The notes beneath the pieces were generated by a model that was not told the DNA's origin, made no database searches, and was given only the letters and a program-made list of their open reading frames with translations. Both the position numbers and the translations under genes were made by a program. Of a stretch of DNA of 64,000 nucleotides, positions 55,098 to 64,000 are shown one piece after another. Source of the stretch: Actinomycetospora termitidis (GTDB lineage: Bacteria; Actinomycetota; Actinomycetes; Mycobacteriales; Pseudonocardiaceae); NCBI RefSeq assembly GCF_030286555.1, contig NZ_JASVWF010000002.1, positions 992,001 through 1,056,000 of the forward strand, read 5' to 3'. How positions within the stretch are numbered: position 1 is the first letter of the stretch; each line of letters begins with the position of its first letter.

Positions 55098-56351
55098 ATG
55101 ACGCCCCCGCACAACTACCTGGCCGTGATCAAGGTCGTCGGCATCGGTGGCGGCGGCGTCAACGCCGTCAACCGCATGATCGAGGTCGGCCTCAAGGGCG
55201 TCGAGTTCATCGCGGTGAACACCGACGCCCAGGCCCTGCTGATGTCCGACGCCGACGTCAAACTCGACGTCGGTCGCGAGCTCACCCGCGGGCTCGGCGC
55301 CGGCGCGGCGCCCGACGTGGGCCGCCGCGCGGCCGAGGACCACGCCGAGGAGATCGAGGAGGTCCTCAAGGGGGCCGACATGGTCTTCGTGACGGCGGGT
55401 GAGGGCGGCGGCACGGGCACCGGCGGCGCGCCGGTGGTCGCGAGCATCGCCCGCAAGCTCGGCGCCCTCACGATCGGCGTCGTCACCCGCCCGTTCTCCT
55501 TCGAGGGCAAGCGGCGCGCCACCCAGGCCGAGAACGGCATCACCGAGCTGCGCAACGAGTGCGACACGCTCATCGTCATCCCGAACGACCGGCTGCTCCA
55601 GCTCGGCGACGTGTCGCTCTCGCTGATGGACGCCTTCCGGTCCGCCGACGAGGTGCTCCTCTCCGGGGTCCAGGGCATCACCGACCTCATCACGACGCCG
55701 GGTCTGATCAACCTGGACTTCGCCGACGTCAAGAGCGTCATGTCCGGGGCGGGCAGCGCCCTGATGGGCATCGGGTCCGCCCGCGGTGACGGGCGCAGCG
55801 TCGAGGCGGCGGGCAAGGCGATCAACTCCCCGCTGCTCGAGGCGTCCATGGACGGTGCCTACGGCGTGCTGCTCTCGATCGCGGGCGGGTCCGACCTCGG
55901 CCTGTTCGAGATCAACGAGGCCGCCTCGCTCGTGCAGGAGGCCGCGCACCCGGACGCGAACATCATCTTCGGGACGGTCATCGACGACTCGCTGGGCGAC
56001 GAGGTCCGCGTGACCGTGATCGCCGCGGGCTTCGACTCCGGGACGGTGCCGCACGCGAAGTCCGTCCCGTCCGCCATCGGGCAGCCCGCCGGGCGCGGGC
56101 AGGGTCAGGGCCGTGGTCCGATCGCCGCGGGCGACTCCGGGTCCCGTCCGTCGGTGCCGGCCCCGCCGAGCCAGCCGCAGCCCGCCATCCCGACGGCGGT
56201 GGCCCAGGCCCCGACGACCCCGTCGATGCCGGTACCGAAGCCGGAGGAGGTCGAGGCCGCGAAGGAGGAGTCCGCCGACGGCGGGTCCGGCCCGTCGTCG
56301 TCGAAGGGCAAGGACGAGGACGACGTCGACGTCCCCTCGTTCATGCGCTGA
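55098..56351 (+). CDS. ftsZ: Cell division GTPase FtsZ
   Basis: 417 residues. N-terminal [16 protein letters not shown], the tubulin signature [14 protein letters not shown], the T7 loop [11 protein letters not shown] with its catalytic Asp, and the C-terminal [10 protein letters not shown] peptide that binds SepF/FtsW in actinobacteria. It forms the Z-ring. The acidic/Pro-rich linker before the tail is ~90 residues. ATG 55098 follows AAAGG. It has a 300-bp upstream region of its own, with the hairpin at 54871 and a TACGGT box, and is followed 13 nt later by pgeF. Confidence 0.97.
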   Translation: MTPPHNYLAVIKVVGIGGGGVNAVNRMIEVGLKGVEFIAVNTDAQALLMSDADVKLDVGRELTRGLGAGAAPDVGRRAAEDHAEEIEEVLKGADMVFVTAGEGGGTGTGGAPVVASIARKLGALTIGVVTRPFSFEGKRRATQAENGITELRNECDTLIVIPNDRLLQLGDVSLSLMDAFRSADEVLLSGVQGITDLITTPGLINLDFADVKSVMSGAGSALMGIGSARGDGRSVEAAGKAINSPLLEASMDGAYGVLLSIAGGSDLGLFEINEAASLVQEAAHPDANIIFGTVIDDSLGDEVRVTVIAAGFDSGTVPHAKSVPSAIGQPAGRGQGQGRGPIAAGDSGSRPSVPAPPSQPQPAIPTAVAQAPTTPSMPVPKPEEVEAAKEESADGGSGPSSSKGKDEDDVDVPSFMR

Positions 56352-56364
56352 GAGACTGGGACAC

Positions 56365-57075
56365 GTGCGGGTACGTCGTGTCCTGACCACGCGTGCGGGC
56401 GGCCGGTCGAAGCCCCCGTACGACTCCTTCAACCTCGGTGACCACGTGGGCGACGACCCCACGGCGGTCGCCGCCAACCGGGAGCGGCTGGCGCGGGGGG
56501 TCGGCCTCGAGCCCGCCCGGGTCGCGTGGATGAACCAGGTCCACGGCACGGACGTCGTGGTCGTGGACGGTCCGCAGCAGGAGGTCCCGACCGCGGACGC
56601 CCTGGTGACCGAGCAGCCGCGTCTGGGCCTGGTCGTCGTCGTGGCCGACTGCGTGCCCGTGCTCCTGGCCGACCCGGAGGCGGGCATCGTCGCCGCGGCG
56701 CACGCCGGCCGGACCGGCGCGGCCGCGGGCGTGCTGCCCGCGACCCTGCGGGTGATGGAGGACCTCGGCGCCGAGCGGGACCGCGTCGAGGTCCTGCTCG
56801 GGCCGAGCGTGTGCGGACTCTGCTACGAGGTGCCCGAGGCGATGCGCGACGAGGTCGAGGCCGCACTGCCCGGCAGCGCGGGCACCACCCGGGTCGGCAC
56901 GCCGTCGCTCGACCTGCGGGCCGGGCTGGTGCGCCAGCTCGGCGACGAGGGCGTCCTCAAGATCGACGCCGACGGGCGCTGCACCTTCGAGGACGACCAG
57001 CTCTTCAGCCACCGGCGCGCCCGTCCCACCGGCCGCCTCGCGGGGGTCACGTGGTGGGAGTACGACCGCCGGTGA
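56365..57075 (+). CDS. pgeF: Peptidoglycan editing factor (YfiH/LACC1 family)
   Basis: 236 residues. NQVHGTDVVV (His), VVADCVPVLL (Cys) and AAHAGRTGAAAG (His) form the three metal-binding/catalytic motifs of the multicopper-like hydrolase family, and GPSVCGLCYEV is the further signature. PgeF removes misplaced amino acids such as Ser or Gly from peptidoglycan precursors, which fits its place after ftsZ (Rv2149c). GTG 56365; the stop overlaps the yggS start by 4 nt. Confidence 0.92.
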   Translation: MRVRRVLTTRAGGRSKPPYDSFNLGDHVGDDPTAVAANRERLARGVGLEPARVAWMNQVHGTDVVVVDGPQQEVPTADALVTEQPRLGLVVVVADCVPVLLADPEAGIVAAAHAGRTGAAAGVLPATLRVMEDLGAERDRVEVLLGPSVCGLCYEVPEAMRDEVEAALPGSAGTTRVGTPSLDLRAGLVRQLGDEGVLKIDADGRCTFEDDQLFSHRRARPTGRLAGVTWWEYDRR

Positions 57076-57800
57076 CCCCGACGGAGGTGGAGGAGCGGCG
57101 CGAGGGCCTGCGGCGCGCGCTGGCCGACGTCCGGGACCGCATCGACGCCGCCGCGCGGGCGGCCGGGCGCGACCCGTCCGAGGTGGGCCTGCTCGCCGTC
57201 ACGAAGACCTGGCCGGCCTCGGACGTCGCGCTGCTGGTCGACCTGGGCCTCACCGAGTTCGGGGAGAACAAGGAGCAGGAGGGCGCGGCCAAGGCCGCGG
57301 AGCTCTCGACGCTGCGTCCCGGGTCCGACGCGCGCTGGCGGGTCGTGGGCCGGCTGCAGCGCAACAAGGCGCGCTCGCTCGCGCGGTGGGCGCACGCGGT
57401 GGACTCCGTGGACTCGCCCCGGCTGGCGGACGCCCTGGACCGCGCGGCGGGTGCGGCGCTGGACGCGGGGGAGCGCTCCGGGCCGCTGCACGTGCTCGTC
57501 CAGGTCAGCCTCGACGGCGCCGAGGGGCGTGGGGGCGTGCCGGTCGGGGAGGTGGAGGCGTTGGCCGAGCGTGTCGGTGCGGCCGCGCACCTGTCACTCG
57601 ACGGCGTGATGACCGTGGCGCCGCGCGACGCCGAGCCCGGGGAGGCCTTCGGCACGTTTGCCGAGGTGGCCGAGCGGGTGCGTAGGTCGTTCCCCGACGC
57701 CAGGACCCTCTCAGCAGGCATGTCGGGGGATCTCGAGGCCGCGATCGAGCACGGTTCCACGTGTGTGCGTGTCGGAACGGCTCTCCTCGGCGCCCGGTAG
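57072..57800 (+). CDS. yggS: Pyridoxal-phosphate homeostasis protein (YggS family)
   Basis: 242-residue single-domain PLP-binding TIM barrel. LLAVTKTWPASDV contains the PLP-binding Lys, FGENKEQEG the second signature (family GENYVQE), GRLQRNKARSL the third and SMGMS-type loop appears as LSAGMSGDLEAAI. It buffers PLP and affects amino-acid pools; no enzymatic reaction is established. GTG 57072 overlaps pgeF (Rv2148c position). 83 nt upstream of sepF. Confidence 0.93.
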   Translation: MTPTEVEERREGLRRALADVRDRIDAAARAAGRDPSEVGLLAVTKTWPASDVALLVDLGLTEFGENKEQEGAAKAAELSTLRPGSDARWRVVGRLQRNKARSLARWAHAVDSVDSPRLADALDRAAGAALDAGERSGPLHVLVQVSLDGAEGRGGVPVGEVEALAERVGAAAHLSLDGVMTVAPRDAEPGEAFGTFAEVAERVRRSFPDARTLSAGMSGDLEAAIEHGSTCVRVGTALLGAR

Positions 57801-57883
57801 CTAGCGTTCCGTGTGAGTGAATGACACGGATGTAAGTCGGCTGTCTCGCGGGTCGGTCGGCAGGTGAAGGGGAGAGGGCTGCC

Positions 57884-58867
57884 ATGACCGCTCTGCACCG
57901 GGTGAAGGCGTACTTCGGCATGGTGCCCGCGGACGAGCTGGACGCCTACGACGGGTACGGCGACCACGACGCGTACGGCGAGCGCTCCTCCCGCACGGGT
58001 GACCGTTTCGACGCCTACCCCGCCGAGCGCTACGGACGTCGCCGGTACGACGCCGACCGGTACGCGGACCGCTACGACCACGACGGATACGACGACCGGC
58101 TCGACGACGAGCGCTACGAGGACCGGTACGCGGACCGCTACGAGGCCGACCGGCACGAGCGTCTCGAGACCGGCCGCGCCGACCGCCGCCCGGGGGCGGA
58201 CCGCGCCGACCGGGCCGTGGCCGAGGACCGGGTCCGTACGCCGCGGCCCCGGGACCCCGAGCCGGAGGGTCGCGCCGAGCGCGATCTCCCACACCTGCGC
58301 ACCGACACCGACCGGACGCCGCCCGGCGACCGAGACGAGGAGGCCGACGTGTCCGTCCGCTCGAGCAGCCGGGGTCGGAGCTGGGAGCAGAACACCGGCC
58401 CGAACCACACCTCGCGGTCGCGGTCGTCCGCGCTCGCCTCCGTCGGCGGGTCGTCGTCCTCCGGCTCGCTCTCCGGGTCGCTGGCGTCCGCCGGCGGCGG
58501 CTCGCTGTCCGCGTCCGGCGCGGCGGCGCTCGCCCTCGAGGAGGAGCCCCGCCCGGTGCGCGCGGTCGAGTCCGCGTCCGCCAAGGGCCCGGACACCCCC
58601 GCGGTCCCGGAGATCACCACGCTGCGACCCACCAGCTACAACGAGGCCCGCGTCATCGGCGAGCGCTACCGCGACGGCATCCCGGTGATCATGAACCTCA
58701 CCGAGATGGACGACGCCGCGGCCAAGCGGCTCGTGGACTTCGCGGCCGGTCTCGCGTTCGCGCTGCGCGGCTCGATCGAGAAGGTCACGAACCGGGTGTT
58801 CCTTCTCTCACCGCCCAACGTCGAGGTCTCGGCGACCGATCGGCGCAAGTTCGCCGAGACGTCCTGA
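57884..58867 (+). CDS. sepF: Cell division protein SepF with long disordered middle
   Basis: 327 residues, clearly longer than most SepF (150-240). The N-terminal [12 protein letters not shown] is the membrane-binding amphipathic helix. Residues ~18-240 are a disordered linker: a Tyr/Asp/Arg-rich part with repeated [12 protein letters not shown], then a Ser/Gly-rich part. The last ~90 residues are the SepF core ([28 protein letters not shown]), which dimerises and binds the FtsZ tail. SepF is the essential Z-ring membrane anchor in actinobacteria, which lack FtsA/ZipA. AAGGGGAGAGG precedes the ATG. Confidence 0.94.
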   Translation: MTALHRVKAYFGMVPADELDAYDGYGDHDAYGERSSRTGDRFDAYPAERYGRRRYDADRYADRYDHDGYDDRLDDERYEDRYADRYEADRHERLETGRADRRPGADRADRAVAEDRVRTPRPRDPEPEGRAERDLPHLRTDTDRTPPGDRDEEADVSVRSSSRGRSWEQNTGPNHTSRSRSSALASVGGSSSSGSLSGSLASAGGGSLSASGAAALALEEEPRPVRAVESASAKGPDTPAVPEITTLRPTSYNEARVIGERYRDGIPVIMNLTEMDDAAAKRLVDFAAGLAFALRGSIEKVTNRVFLLSPPNVEVSATDRRKFAETS

Positions 58868-59252
58868 CCCCGCTTCCCTGAGCCGAATCTGAGAGCCGGC
58901 AAGCCCTCTCCGAGCGATTGCGGTCAGTGGTCGGACGGGGGCGGTGAGCGTCCGAGCCACCCACGGCGGCCCCGTGGAGCAGGGGAAGTCCGACCGTCAC
59001 GGGCGGTGGGCGGCGGTGAGCGGTCCCGCACCGTCCGGCCGATCGCTCTCTGGCGTGTCGGAAGGTACGCGTGTGGGTGCCCCTCCCGTGATCGGTGGCG
59101 CTGTGTCACCGATCGGGCGTCGTTCGCAGCGCATGACTGGACCCGTCCACTATGGTTCACCTGCTCGCAGAGGTCATACTCTGCGGGTCGCGGAGCTCGA
59201 AGAGCCCGAGTTACCTGGGGTTCCGCAGCCAAGGAGTGCTTGAGGAGATCCG
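58868..59252. other. 385-bp gap between sepF and wag31 (no yggT)
   Basis: In mycobacteria a YggT-family membrane gene (Rv2146c) fills this place. No hydrophobic reading frame is present on either strand here. The gap holds an 8-bp-arm palindrome (59090-59114) and -10-like boxes TATGGT (59151-59156) and CATACT (59175-59180). Confidence 0.7.
59090..59114. promoter_or_regulatory. Palindrome in the wag31 upstream region
   Basis: GATCGGTG and CACCGATC flank a 9-nt loop, 37 bp upstream of a TATGGT box. Possible operator or end of the sepF transcript. Confidence 0.4.
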
Positions 59253-60194
59253 ATGCCGCTGACCCCTGCCGACGTCCACAACGTCGCGTTCAGCAAGCCG
59301 CCGATCGGCAAGCGGGGCTACAACGAGGACGAGGTCGACGCGTTCCTCGACCTCGTCGAGGCCGAGCTCGGGCGTCTGATCGAGGAGAACAACGATCTCC
59401 GCGAGCAGGTCGAGCAGCTCGAGCAGCAGCTCTCGAGCGCCCACGCCGACCTCGACGACGCCCGGAGCAAGGCCGCGCAGGCCCCCGCGCAGCCGAGTGC
59501 CCCGGCCCAACCGCCCGCGCCGGCCACCACGATGGTCCAGCCCCCGCCGCAGCGTCCCGTCGAGGACGCGCCGCGGACGGTGCAGCAGCCGATGCCCGTG
59601 GCGCAGCAGCCCGTGCCGCAGCAGCAGTCGGTCGTGCCGCCGCCCTTCGGCTCGGACCCGTCGCCCCTCGGCGGCGGTGGTGACCACCACGTGCAGGCGG
59701 CCAAGGTGCTGGGGCTCGCCCAGGAGATGGCCGACCGGCTGACGGCCGAGGCCAAGTCCGAGGCCGACGGCATGCTGTCCGACGCGCGGACCAAGTCCGA
59801 GCAGCTCCTCTCGGAGGCCCGCACCAAGTCCGACAGCATGGTCAACGAGGCGCGCAGCCGCGCCGAGACCATGCTCAACGACGCCCGGACCCGGGCGGAG
59901 ACCCTGGAGCGGCAGGCCCGTGACAAGGCCTCGACGCTCGAGCGGGACGCGCAGCGCAAGCACAACGAGACGATCACCCTCATCGAGCAGCAGAAGACCG
60001 GGCTCGAGAAGAAGATCGACGAGCTGCGCACCTTCGAGCGGGAGTACCGCACGCGACTCAAGACCTACCTGGAGTCGCAGCTGCGTGACCTCGAGGGCCG
60101 TGGTTCGGCCGCGCCCGCCGACGGCGCCGGTCGGAACGGTTCCGGGGGTTACGCGACCAGCGGTTACGGCTCGCGGGCCGAAGCCGGCAGCTGA
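59253..60194 (+). CDS. wag31: Polar growth scaffold DivIVA/Wag31
   Basis: 313 residues. The DivIVA N-domain [31 protein letters not shown] (recognised by [20 protein letters not shown]) contains the membrane-inserting and dimerising segments. A Pro/Gln-rich linker (~residues 70-140) is followed by a ~100-residue coiled coil of 11-residue repeats ([23 protein letters not shown]). It marks the cell pole, recruits the elongation machinery and in mycobacteria is phosphorylated by PknA/B near Thr73. GAGGAGA is 5 nt before the ATG. Confidence 0.96.
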   Translation: MPLTPADVHNVAFSKPPIGKRGYNEDEVDAFLDLVEAELGRLIEENNDLREQVEQLEQQLSSAHADLDDARSKAAQAPAQPSAPAQPPAPATTMVQPPPQRPVEDAPRTVQQPMPVAQQPVPQQQSVVPPPFGSDPSPLGGGGDHHVQAAKVLGLAQEMADRLTAEAKSEADGMLSDARTKSEQLLSEARTKSDSMVNEARSRAETMLNDARTRAETLERQARDKASTLERDAQRKHNETITLIEQQKTGLEKKIDELRTFEREYRTRLKTYLESQLRDLEGRGSAAPADGAGRNGSGGYATSGYGSRAEAGS

Positions 60195-60266
60195 GTCGGT
60201 TCGAAGCGGTCGGGGCAGGGGAAGGCCTCCGACCCATGAGCCGACGCGGTACGTGAGGGGCCGACC

Positions 60267-62108
60267 GTGCTACTGCTCGTCCTGCTCTGCGTCGTCGTGG
60301 CGTTCGCCCTGCTCGTGGTCGCCGTGGTCACCACCACGGCGGCCTGGGCGTGGGGATCGGTCGCGGCGAGCGCCGTGGCCGCGGCCCTGCTGATCGCCGA
60401 CGTCCTCCGGCGGCGCAAGGCGCGTGCGGATGCTCCGGCTCCCGCGGCCGCCGACGCCGCCGTGCCCGGACAGGAGCCGTGGGCGCAGGCGCCGCAGGTC
60501 GACCGGGCGCCCTCGCAGCCCGTGGGCGCTCCGCCGTCGTCCGGTCCCGTGCCGCAGGACGGAGCGGCCCCGGCGGGTGGACGCCCGTTCGCCGGTGGCG
60601 GGCCCCAAGGCCCGGGTGGGCCCGGTGGACCAGCAGGCCCGGGTGGGCCCGGTGGCCGCCCGTCGATGCCGCCGCCGGCACGCCCGCGGGGCATCCCGCG
60701 CGGCCTGCGCGCCTCGGCGTCCGGCCGGCTCGGGCACGACCCGTCGCGGGTCCCGAACGCCCCCGAGGGATCCCGGTTCCTCGGCCTCGTCCCCCTGCCG
60801 AACACCCCGGCCGCCGGTCCCGGCGCCCGCCCCCTCGGCGGCCCGCCGCCCCACGGCACCGGGAACGCCCCGGGCGCCGGCCGACCCGGCGGCCCGGGCC
60901 GGCCCCCGCAGGCTCAGCAGCAGGGCCCGCCCCCGCAGGGCGCCGGGTCCGCGGACCGGACCGGCGGTGGGCCCCGGGACGACGCCCGGACGGCCCACGA
61001 GGCACCCGCGACCGAGGCCGCCGAGCGCCCCGGCGGGACGGACGACGGAACCCGCGCCGCCGGCCTGGCCGGTGCCGCGGCGGTGGCCGGTGCCGGCGCG
61101 GCCGCGGCCGCGGCCGGAGGGGCGACCCACGGCCCGGAGGACGAGCAGGACGCCACCAACCGCATGTCCGCCGAGGCCCTGGAGCGGGCCCGGCAGGGCG
61201 CGTCCGGGCCGCGCGCCGACGCCGCTGCGGACGACCGCGCGCCGGCGGGCGACGAGACCGCGACCGTCCGGCCCGGGGGACCGGCCGACCCGCGCGGACC
61301 CGAGGGTCAGCGACCCCAGGGTCCCGGGAACGGTCCCGACGCCACGTTCGGCGCCGGTGCCCCGGCCGCCGACGGTCGTGGCGGGCTCCCGAACGGCCAT
61401 CGTCCCGACGAGTCCCGGCCCGGTGACGGCCGGTACTCCCCGGCGGGTGGGCCGACCGGCCGCGCCCCGAGCCAGCCCGTCGAGGCCCAGGTGCCCGACG
61501 CCGGCGCGCAGCCGGGCCGGCCACCGCAGCAGTCGGCCGATTCCGGCACGGCGCAGACCCGGCTCGGGCAGGGGCCACCGCCCCGCAACCCCGACTCCGC
61601 CCCGCACCAGCCCGGCCAGCACCAGCCCGGCCAGCACCAGCCCGGCCAGCAGGGCGGGCCGCAGCAGGGCCAGGTCCCCGCGGGTCAGGCCCCGACGGGC
61701 CAGCCTCCGACGGGCCAGGGCCCTGCCGGACAAGCCCCTGCCGGACAAGCCCCTGCCGGGCAGGCCCCGGCCGACCGGGCGCAGGCGCCGGAGCGCAACG
61801 GCGGAGCGGCCCCCGGCACGCCGCCGCCGTCGGCGCCCCTGCCGCCGGTGCCGCCCGCCCGGGCGCCGGAGCCGGAGGACGAGAACCCGGGGTCCTCGGC
61901 GCTCGACGTCGTGGTCGCGCGGGTCGACGAGGTCCTGGTGATCGACGAGGAGCCCCTGTTCCACCTCGGTCGCTGCGGCTACCTGTTCGGCCGCGAGGTG
62001 ATCCCGCTCCCGGTGTCCGAGGCCATCGAGCTCGGCTTCACCGGGTGCTCCTGGTGCACCCCGGTGCAGTCGCTGGCGGAGCAGCACGGGGCGGAGAGCC
62101 GCCGCTGA
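60267..62108 (+). CDS. Membrane protein with very long Pro/Gly/Gln-rich region and C-terminal His/Cys cluster
   Basis: 613 residues. Two membrane helices lie within the first 45 residues; then ~500 disordered residues rich in Pro, Gly, Gln and Ala, including HQPGQ and GQAPA tandem repeats. The final ~60 residues are folded-looking: VVVARVDEVLVIDEEPLFHLGRC, then GREVIPLPVSEAIELGFTGCSWCTPV, giving an H-x3-C ... C-x2-C cluster that may bind zinc. The short N-terminal part could correspond to Rv2144c, the small membrane protein after wag31. GTG start; a partner of the pole scaffold is a guess from position. Confidence 0.75.
   Translation: MLLLVLLCVVVAFALLVVAVVTTTAAWAWGSVAASAVAAALLIADVLRRRKARADAPAPAAADAAVPGQEPWAQAPQVDRAPSQPVGAPPSSGPVPQDGAAPAGGRPFAGGGPQGPGGPGGPAGPGGPGGRPSMPPPARPRGIPRGLRASASGRLGHDPSRVPNAPEGSRFLGLVPLPNTPAAGPGARPLGGPPPHGTGNAPGAGRPGGPGRPPQAQQQGPPPQGAGSADRTGGGPRDDARTAHEAPATEAAERPGGTDDGTRAAGLAGAAAVAGAGAAAAAAGGATHGPEDEQDATNRMSAEALERARQGASGPRADAAADDRAPAGDETATVRPGGPADPRGPEGQRPQGPGNGPDATFGAGAPAADGRGGLPNGHRPDESRPGDGRYSPAGGPTGRAPSQPVEAQVPDAGAQPGRPPQQSADSGTAQTRLGQGPPPRNPDSAPHQPGQHQPGQHQPGQQGGPQQGQVPAGQAPTGQPPTGQGPAGQAPAGQAPAGQAPADRAQAPERNGGAAPGTPPPSAPLPPVPPARAPEPEDENPGSSALDVVVARVDEVLVIDEEPLFHLGRCGYLFGREVIPLPVSEAIELGFTGCSWCTPVQSLAEQHGAESRR
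61605..61649 (+). repeat. Three identical 15-bp tandem repeats (HQPGQ)
   Basis: Units at 61605, 61620 and 61635 encode three HQPGQ pentapeptides in the disordered region of the 613-residue protein. Such arrays change length by slippage. Confidence 0.9.
61683..61772 (+). repeat. Six 15-bp tandem repeats (GQ[APG]P[AT])
   Basis: Six in-frame units; the fourth and fifth (61728-61757) are identical and the others vary, an older version of the array at 61605. Confidence 0.85.
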
Positions 62109-62140
62109 CCGGAGGGCGTGCCGCGGCGCCGCGTGATCAG

Positions 62141-62959
62141 ATGGGCGCCGTGGACACCTCGACCGGGATGCAGGCCCGCACCGCCGCCGATCGTTGGACC
62201 GCCCTCATGGCGGCCCGGCGCGTCCCGGACGAGATCCTCGCGCACGCCCCCGCGAGCCCGTACCGCCAGGACCCCGAGCGGTTCCGCCCCGCCGTCGAAC
62301 CGCCGGACACGCCCTCGCGGCGGGCGGCGGTGGCGTTCCTCGGGGCGTCGCCGGACCGGACCGTGCTCGACGTCGGGTGCGGGGTCGGGGCCGCGTCCCT
62401 CGCGCTGGTGGGGGAGGCCCGCCACGTGATGGGTGTCGACCCGGCGTCGGACATGCTCGCGGCCTTCGCCGGCGCCTGCCTGGACCGGGGCATGCCCTAC
62501 CAGGGCGTCCTCGGCTCCTGGCCGGAGGCGCTCGCGGACACCGGCACCGCGGACGTCGTGCTCTGCCACCACGTCGGCTACGACACCGACGACCTCGCGC
62601 CGTTCGCGGCGGGACTCGGCGCGGCCGCGCACACGGGCGTCGTCATGGAGATCCACACCGAGCACCCGCAGGCATGGCTGGACCCCTTCTTCGAGCGCTT
62701 CCACGGGCTGCGCCGCCCCGCGCCGCCGACGGCGGAGGACGCGATCGCGGTGCTCACCGAGCTGGGGGTCGCGCCACAGGTGGAGCGCTGGACCGCGGAG
62801 GCCCGCCCCACGGAGGACCCGGACGCCCGCGCCGCCCGTGTGACCCGCCGGCTCTGCCTGCCCCCGGAGCGCGCCGGCGACGTCGCGGCCGCGCTCGCCG
62901 CCCACGACGGACCGACCGCCCCGCCCCGCGACCGCGTCACGCTCACGTGGCGACCGTGA
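62141..62959 (+). CDS. Class I SAM-dependent methyltransferase
   Basis: 272 residues. Motif I LDVGCGVGAASLALVG, the acidic VMGVDPASDML strand, motif II VVLCHHVGYDTDDLAPF and a helix-rich C-terminus. The N-terminal ~55 residues (TAADRWTALMAARRVPDEILAHAP) may form a lid. Target unknown. ATG 62141 has no ribosome site nearby; GTG 62150 is an alternative. Starts 33 nt after the 613-residue membrane protein. Confidence 0.82.
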   Translation: MGAVDTSTGMQARTAADRWTALMAARRVPDEILAHAPASPYRQDPERFRPAVEPPDTPSRRAAVAFLGASPDRTVLDVGCGVGAASLALVGEARHVMGVDPASDMLAAFAGACLDRGMPYQGVLGSWPEALADTGTADVVLCHHVGYDTDDLAPFAAGLGAAAHTGVVMEIHTEHPQAWLDPFFERFHGLRRPAPPTAEDAIAVLTELGVAPQVERWTAEARPTEDPDARAARVTRRLCLPPERAGDVAAALAAHDGPTAPPRDRVTLTWRP

Positions 62960-63048
62960 TCCCCACCGCCGGACCACCCGGTCGGGACGGGACCCGACGC
63001 TAGGATCACCGCTCTGGGTCGGGCGAGGCGAACGGAGGACCGCGGCGC

Positions 63049-64000
63049 GTGGACCGGCTGCCGCTGCTGCTCGGGATCGGCTCGGCCGTCGTCCTGCTCG
63101 CCGTCGTGGCCGTCCGCTTCTCGACCCGGCTCGGGCTGCCCTCGCTGCTGCTCTACCTCGGCATCGGGGTGCTCATCGGGGAGTCGGGCCTCGGCATCCG
63201 GTTCGACGACGCCGCCCTGACCCAGGCCCTCGGGGTCGCCGCTCTCGTGCTGATCCTCGCCGACGGCGGACTCTCCACCCGCTGGTCGACCGTGCGGCCG
63301 GCGCTGGGGCTGGGGATCGCGCTGTCGACGGTGTCGGTGGTCGTGAGCATCGCGGTCACCGGGTTCGCCCTGCACTGGCTGCTCGGCCTGGACCTGCGGG
63401 TCGGGTTCCTCTGGGGCGCCGTGCTCTCCTCCACCGACGCGGCCGCCGTGTTCAGCGTGCTGCGCGGCCTCGGGCTGGGCGGCCGGCTGGTGGGTTCGCT
63501 GGAACTGGAGTCCGGCCTCAACGACGCCCCCGTGTTCATCGCCGTCGTGCTGCTCTCCTCCGGGACGGCACTGTCCTGGACCGACCCGCTGCTCGTGGTC
63601 TACGAGCTCGCCCTCGGCGGGGTGCTCGGCGGGCTCCTCGGACGGCTCGGCGTGGCGGGGCTGAAACGGGCCGCACTTCCCGCGACCGGTCTGTACCCGC
63701 TCGCGACCCTGGCGGTCTGCGTCGGGGCGTTCGCCCTGGTGCAGAGCCTGCACGCCTCGGGCCTGCTGGCCTGCTACGTCGCCGCACTCGTGCTCGGCAA
63801 CGGCTCGCTGCCCCACCGCGAGGGCACCCGGTCCTTCGCCGAGGGCCTCGGGTGGCTCGCCCAGATCGGGCTCTTCGTGCTCCTGGGCCTCTACGTCTCA
63901 CCGGACCAGCTCCTCGCCGCCGTGGTCCCGGCCCTGATCGCCGCGGCCGTGCTGCTCGTCCTCGCCCGCCCGCTCTCGGTGGTCGCCGCCGCGTCCTGGT
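63049..64000 (+). CDS. CPA1-type cation/proton antiporter (5' part)
   Basis: The first ~317 codons of a polytopic antiporter; the gene continues beyond the window. About nine hydrophobic helices are visible. GIGVLIGESGLG, LILADGGLST, GAVLSSTDAAAVFSVLRG and LESGLNDAPVFIAVVLL (the ND-type ion-binding motif) match the NhaP2/CvrA potassium/proton antiporter group. It would export K+ or Na+ in exchange for protons; an additional C-terminal TrkA_C domain cannot be checked. GGAGGAC lies 8 nt before the GTG and a TAGGAT -10-like box is at 63001-63006. Confidence 0.87.
   Translation, partial: MDRLPLLLGIGSAVVLLAVVAVRFSTRLGLPSLLLYLGIGVLIGESGLGIRFDDAALTQALGVAALVLILADGGLSTRWSTVRPALGLGIALSTVSVVVSIAVTGFALHWLLGLDLRVGFLWGAVLSSTDAAAVFSVLRGLGLGGRLVGSLELESGLNDAPVFIAVVLLSSGTALSWTDPLLVVYELALGGVLGGLLGRLGVAGLKRAALPATGLYPLATLAVCVGAFALVQSLHASGLLACYVAALVLGNGSLPHREGTRSFAEGLGWLAQIGLFVLLGLYVSPDQLLAAVVPALIAAAVLLVLARPLSVVAAASW

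Noticed and set aside
58944..59243. Small plus-strand frame between sepF and wag31
   Set aside because: No hydrophobic helices or motif, poor ribosome site, and it runs across the wag31 promoter region.

Overview
The window is chromosomal DNA of a very high-G+C actinobacterium, most likely of the order Pseudonocardiales (a Pseudonocardia- or Actinomycetospora-like genome; the genus is inference). The signs are strong G/C third-position bias, many GTG starts, a qcrC-type diheme cytochrome c of the actinobacterial bcc-aa3 supercomplex, PimB' (phosphatidylinositol mannosides), class II DAHP synthase, Wag31/DivIVA, SepF, and a gene order that closely follows the Mycobacterium tuberculosis interval Rv2195-Rv2144c. 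No rRNA, tRNA, CRISPR array, transposase or phage gene was seen.

Positions 1-13 kb: respiratory genes ctaE-qcrC-qcrA (minus strand, qcrA cut by the window edge); a receiver-like protein with trpD; a stand-alone Lrp ligand-binding domain; a DEDDh-exonuclease/GIY-YIG fusion; a NYN-domain protein; a small CxxC protein; the NlpC/P60 hydrolase RipC; PimB'; and a FadD15-like acyl-CoA ligase. Positions 12-25 kb: SRPBCC proteins, a metallophosphoesterase, an ArsA-like ATPase, a ROK kinase, an alpha/beta hydrolase, a PlsC-type acyltransferase, the Rv2179c-type exoribonuclease, a Ddn-like flavoprotein, a 2-hydroxyacid dehydrogenase, aroG, and pknL divergent from its Rv2175c-like partner. Positions 25-36 kb: the carotenoid operon crtE-crtI-crtB at the mycobacterial idsA2 position, metF, LppM, GNAT, an apparently SOS-controlled DUF6504-HEPN pair, an orphan ParA, a methyltransferase and DUF3040, then a 720-bp repeat-rich intergenic region.

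Positions 36-60 kb: the division and cell-wall cluster mraZ-rsmH-ftsL-pbpB-[GNAT/TetR]-murE-murF-mraY-murD-ftsW-murG-murC-ftsQ-[two secreted proteins]-ftsZ-pgeF-yggS-sepF-wag31, mostly joined by 1-17 nt overlaps, which suggests translational coupling. Positions 60-64 kb: a long disordered membrane protein ending in a His/Cys cluster, a methyltransferase and the start of a CPA1-type antiporter.

The most notable signals beyond the core genes are: (i) a perfect 16-bp LexA/SOS palindrome before the DUF6504-HEPN pair; (ii) 10-bp-phased TGGG/CCCCA words upstream of mraZ that look like an expanded MraZ operator; (iii) three copies of a 45-bp palindromic repeat with a conserved 13-nt loop; (iv) two paralogous secreted proteins, one a probable polysaccharide lyase, inserted between ftsQ and ftsZ; (v) ftsQ without an ATG/GTG/TTG codon that would give a full-length product; and (vi) many apparently leaderless genes with a TANNNT box 6-8 nt before the start codon.
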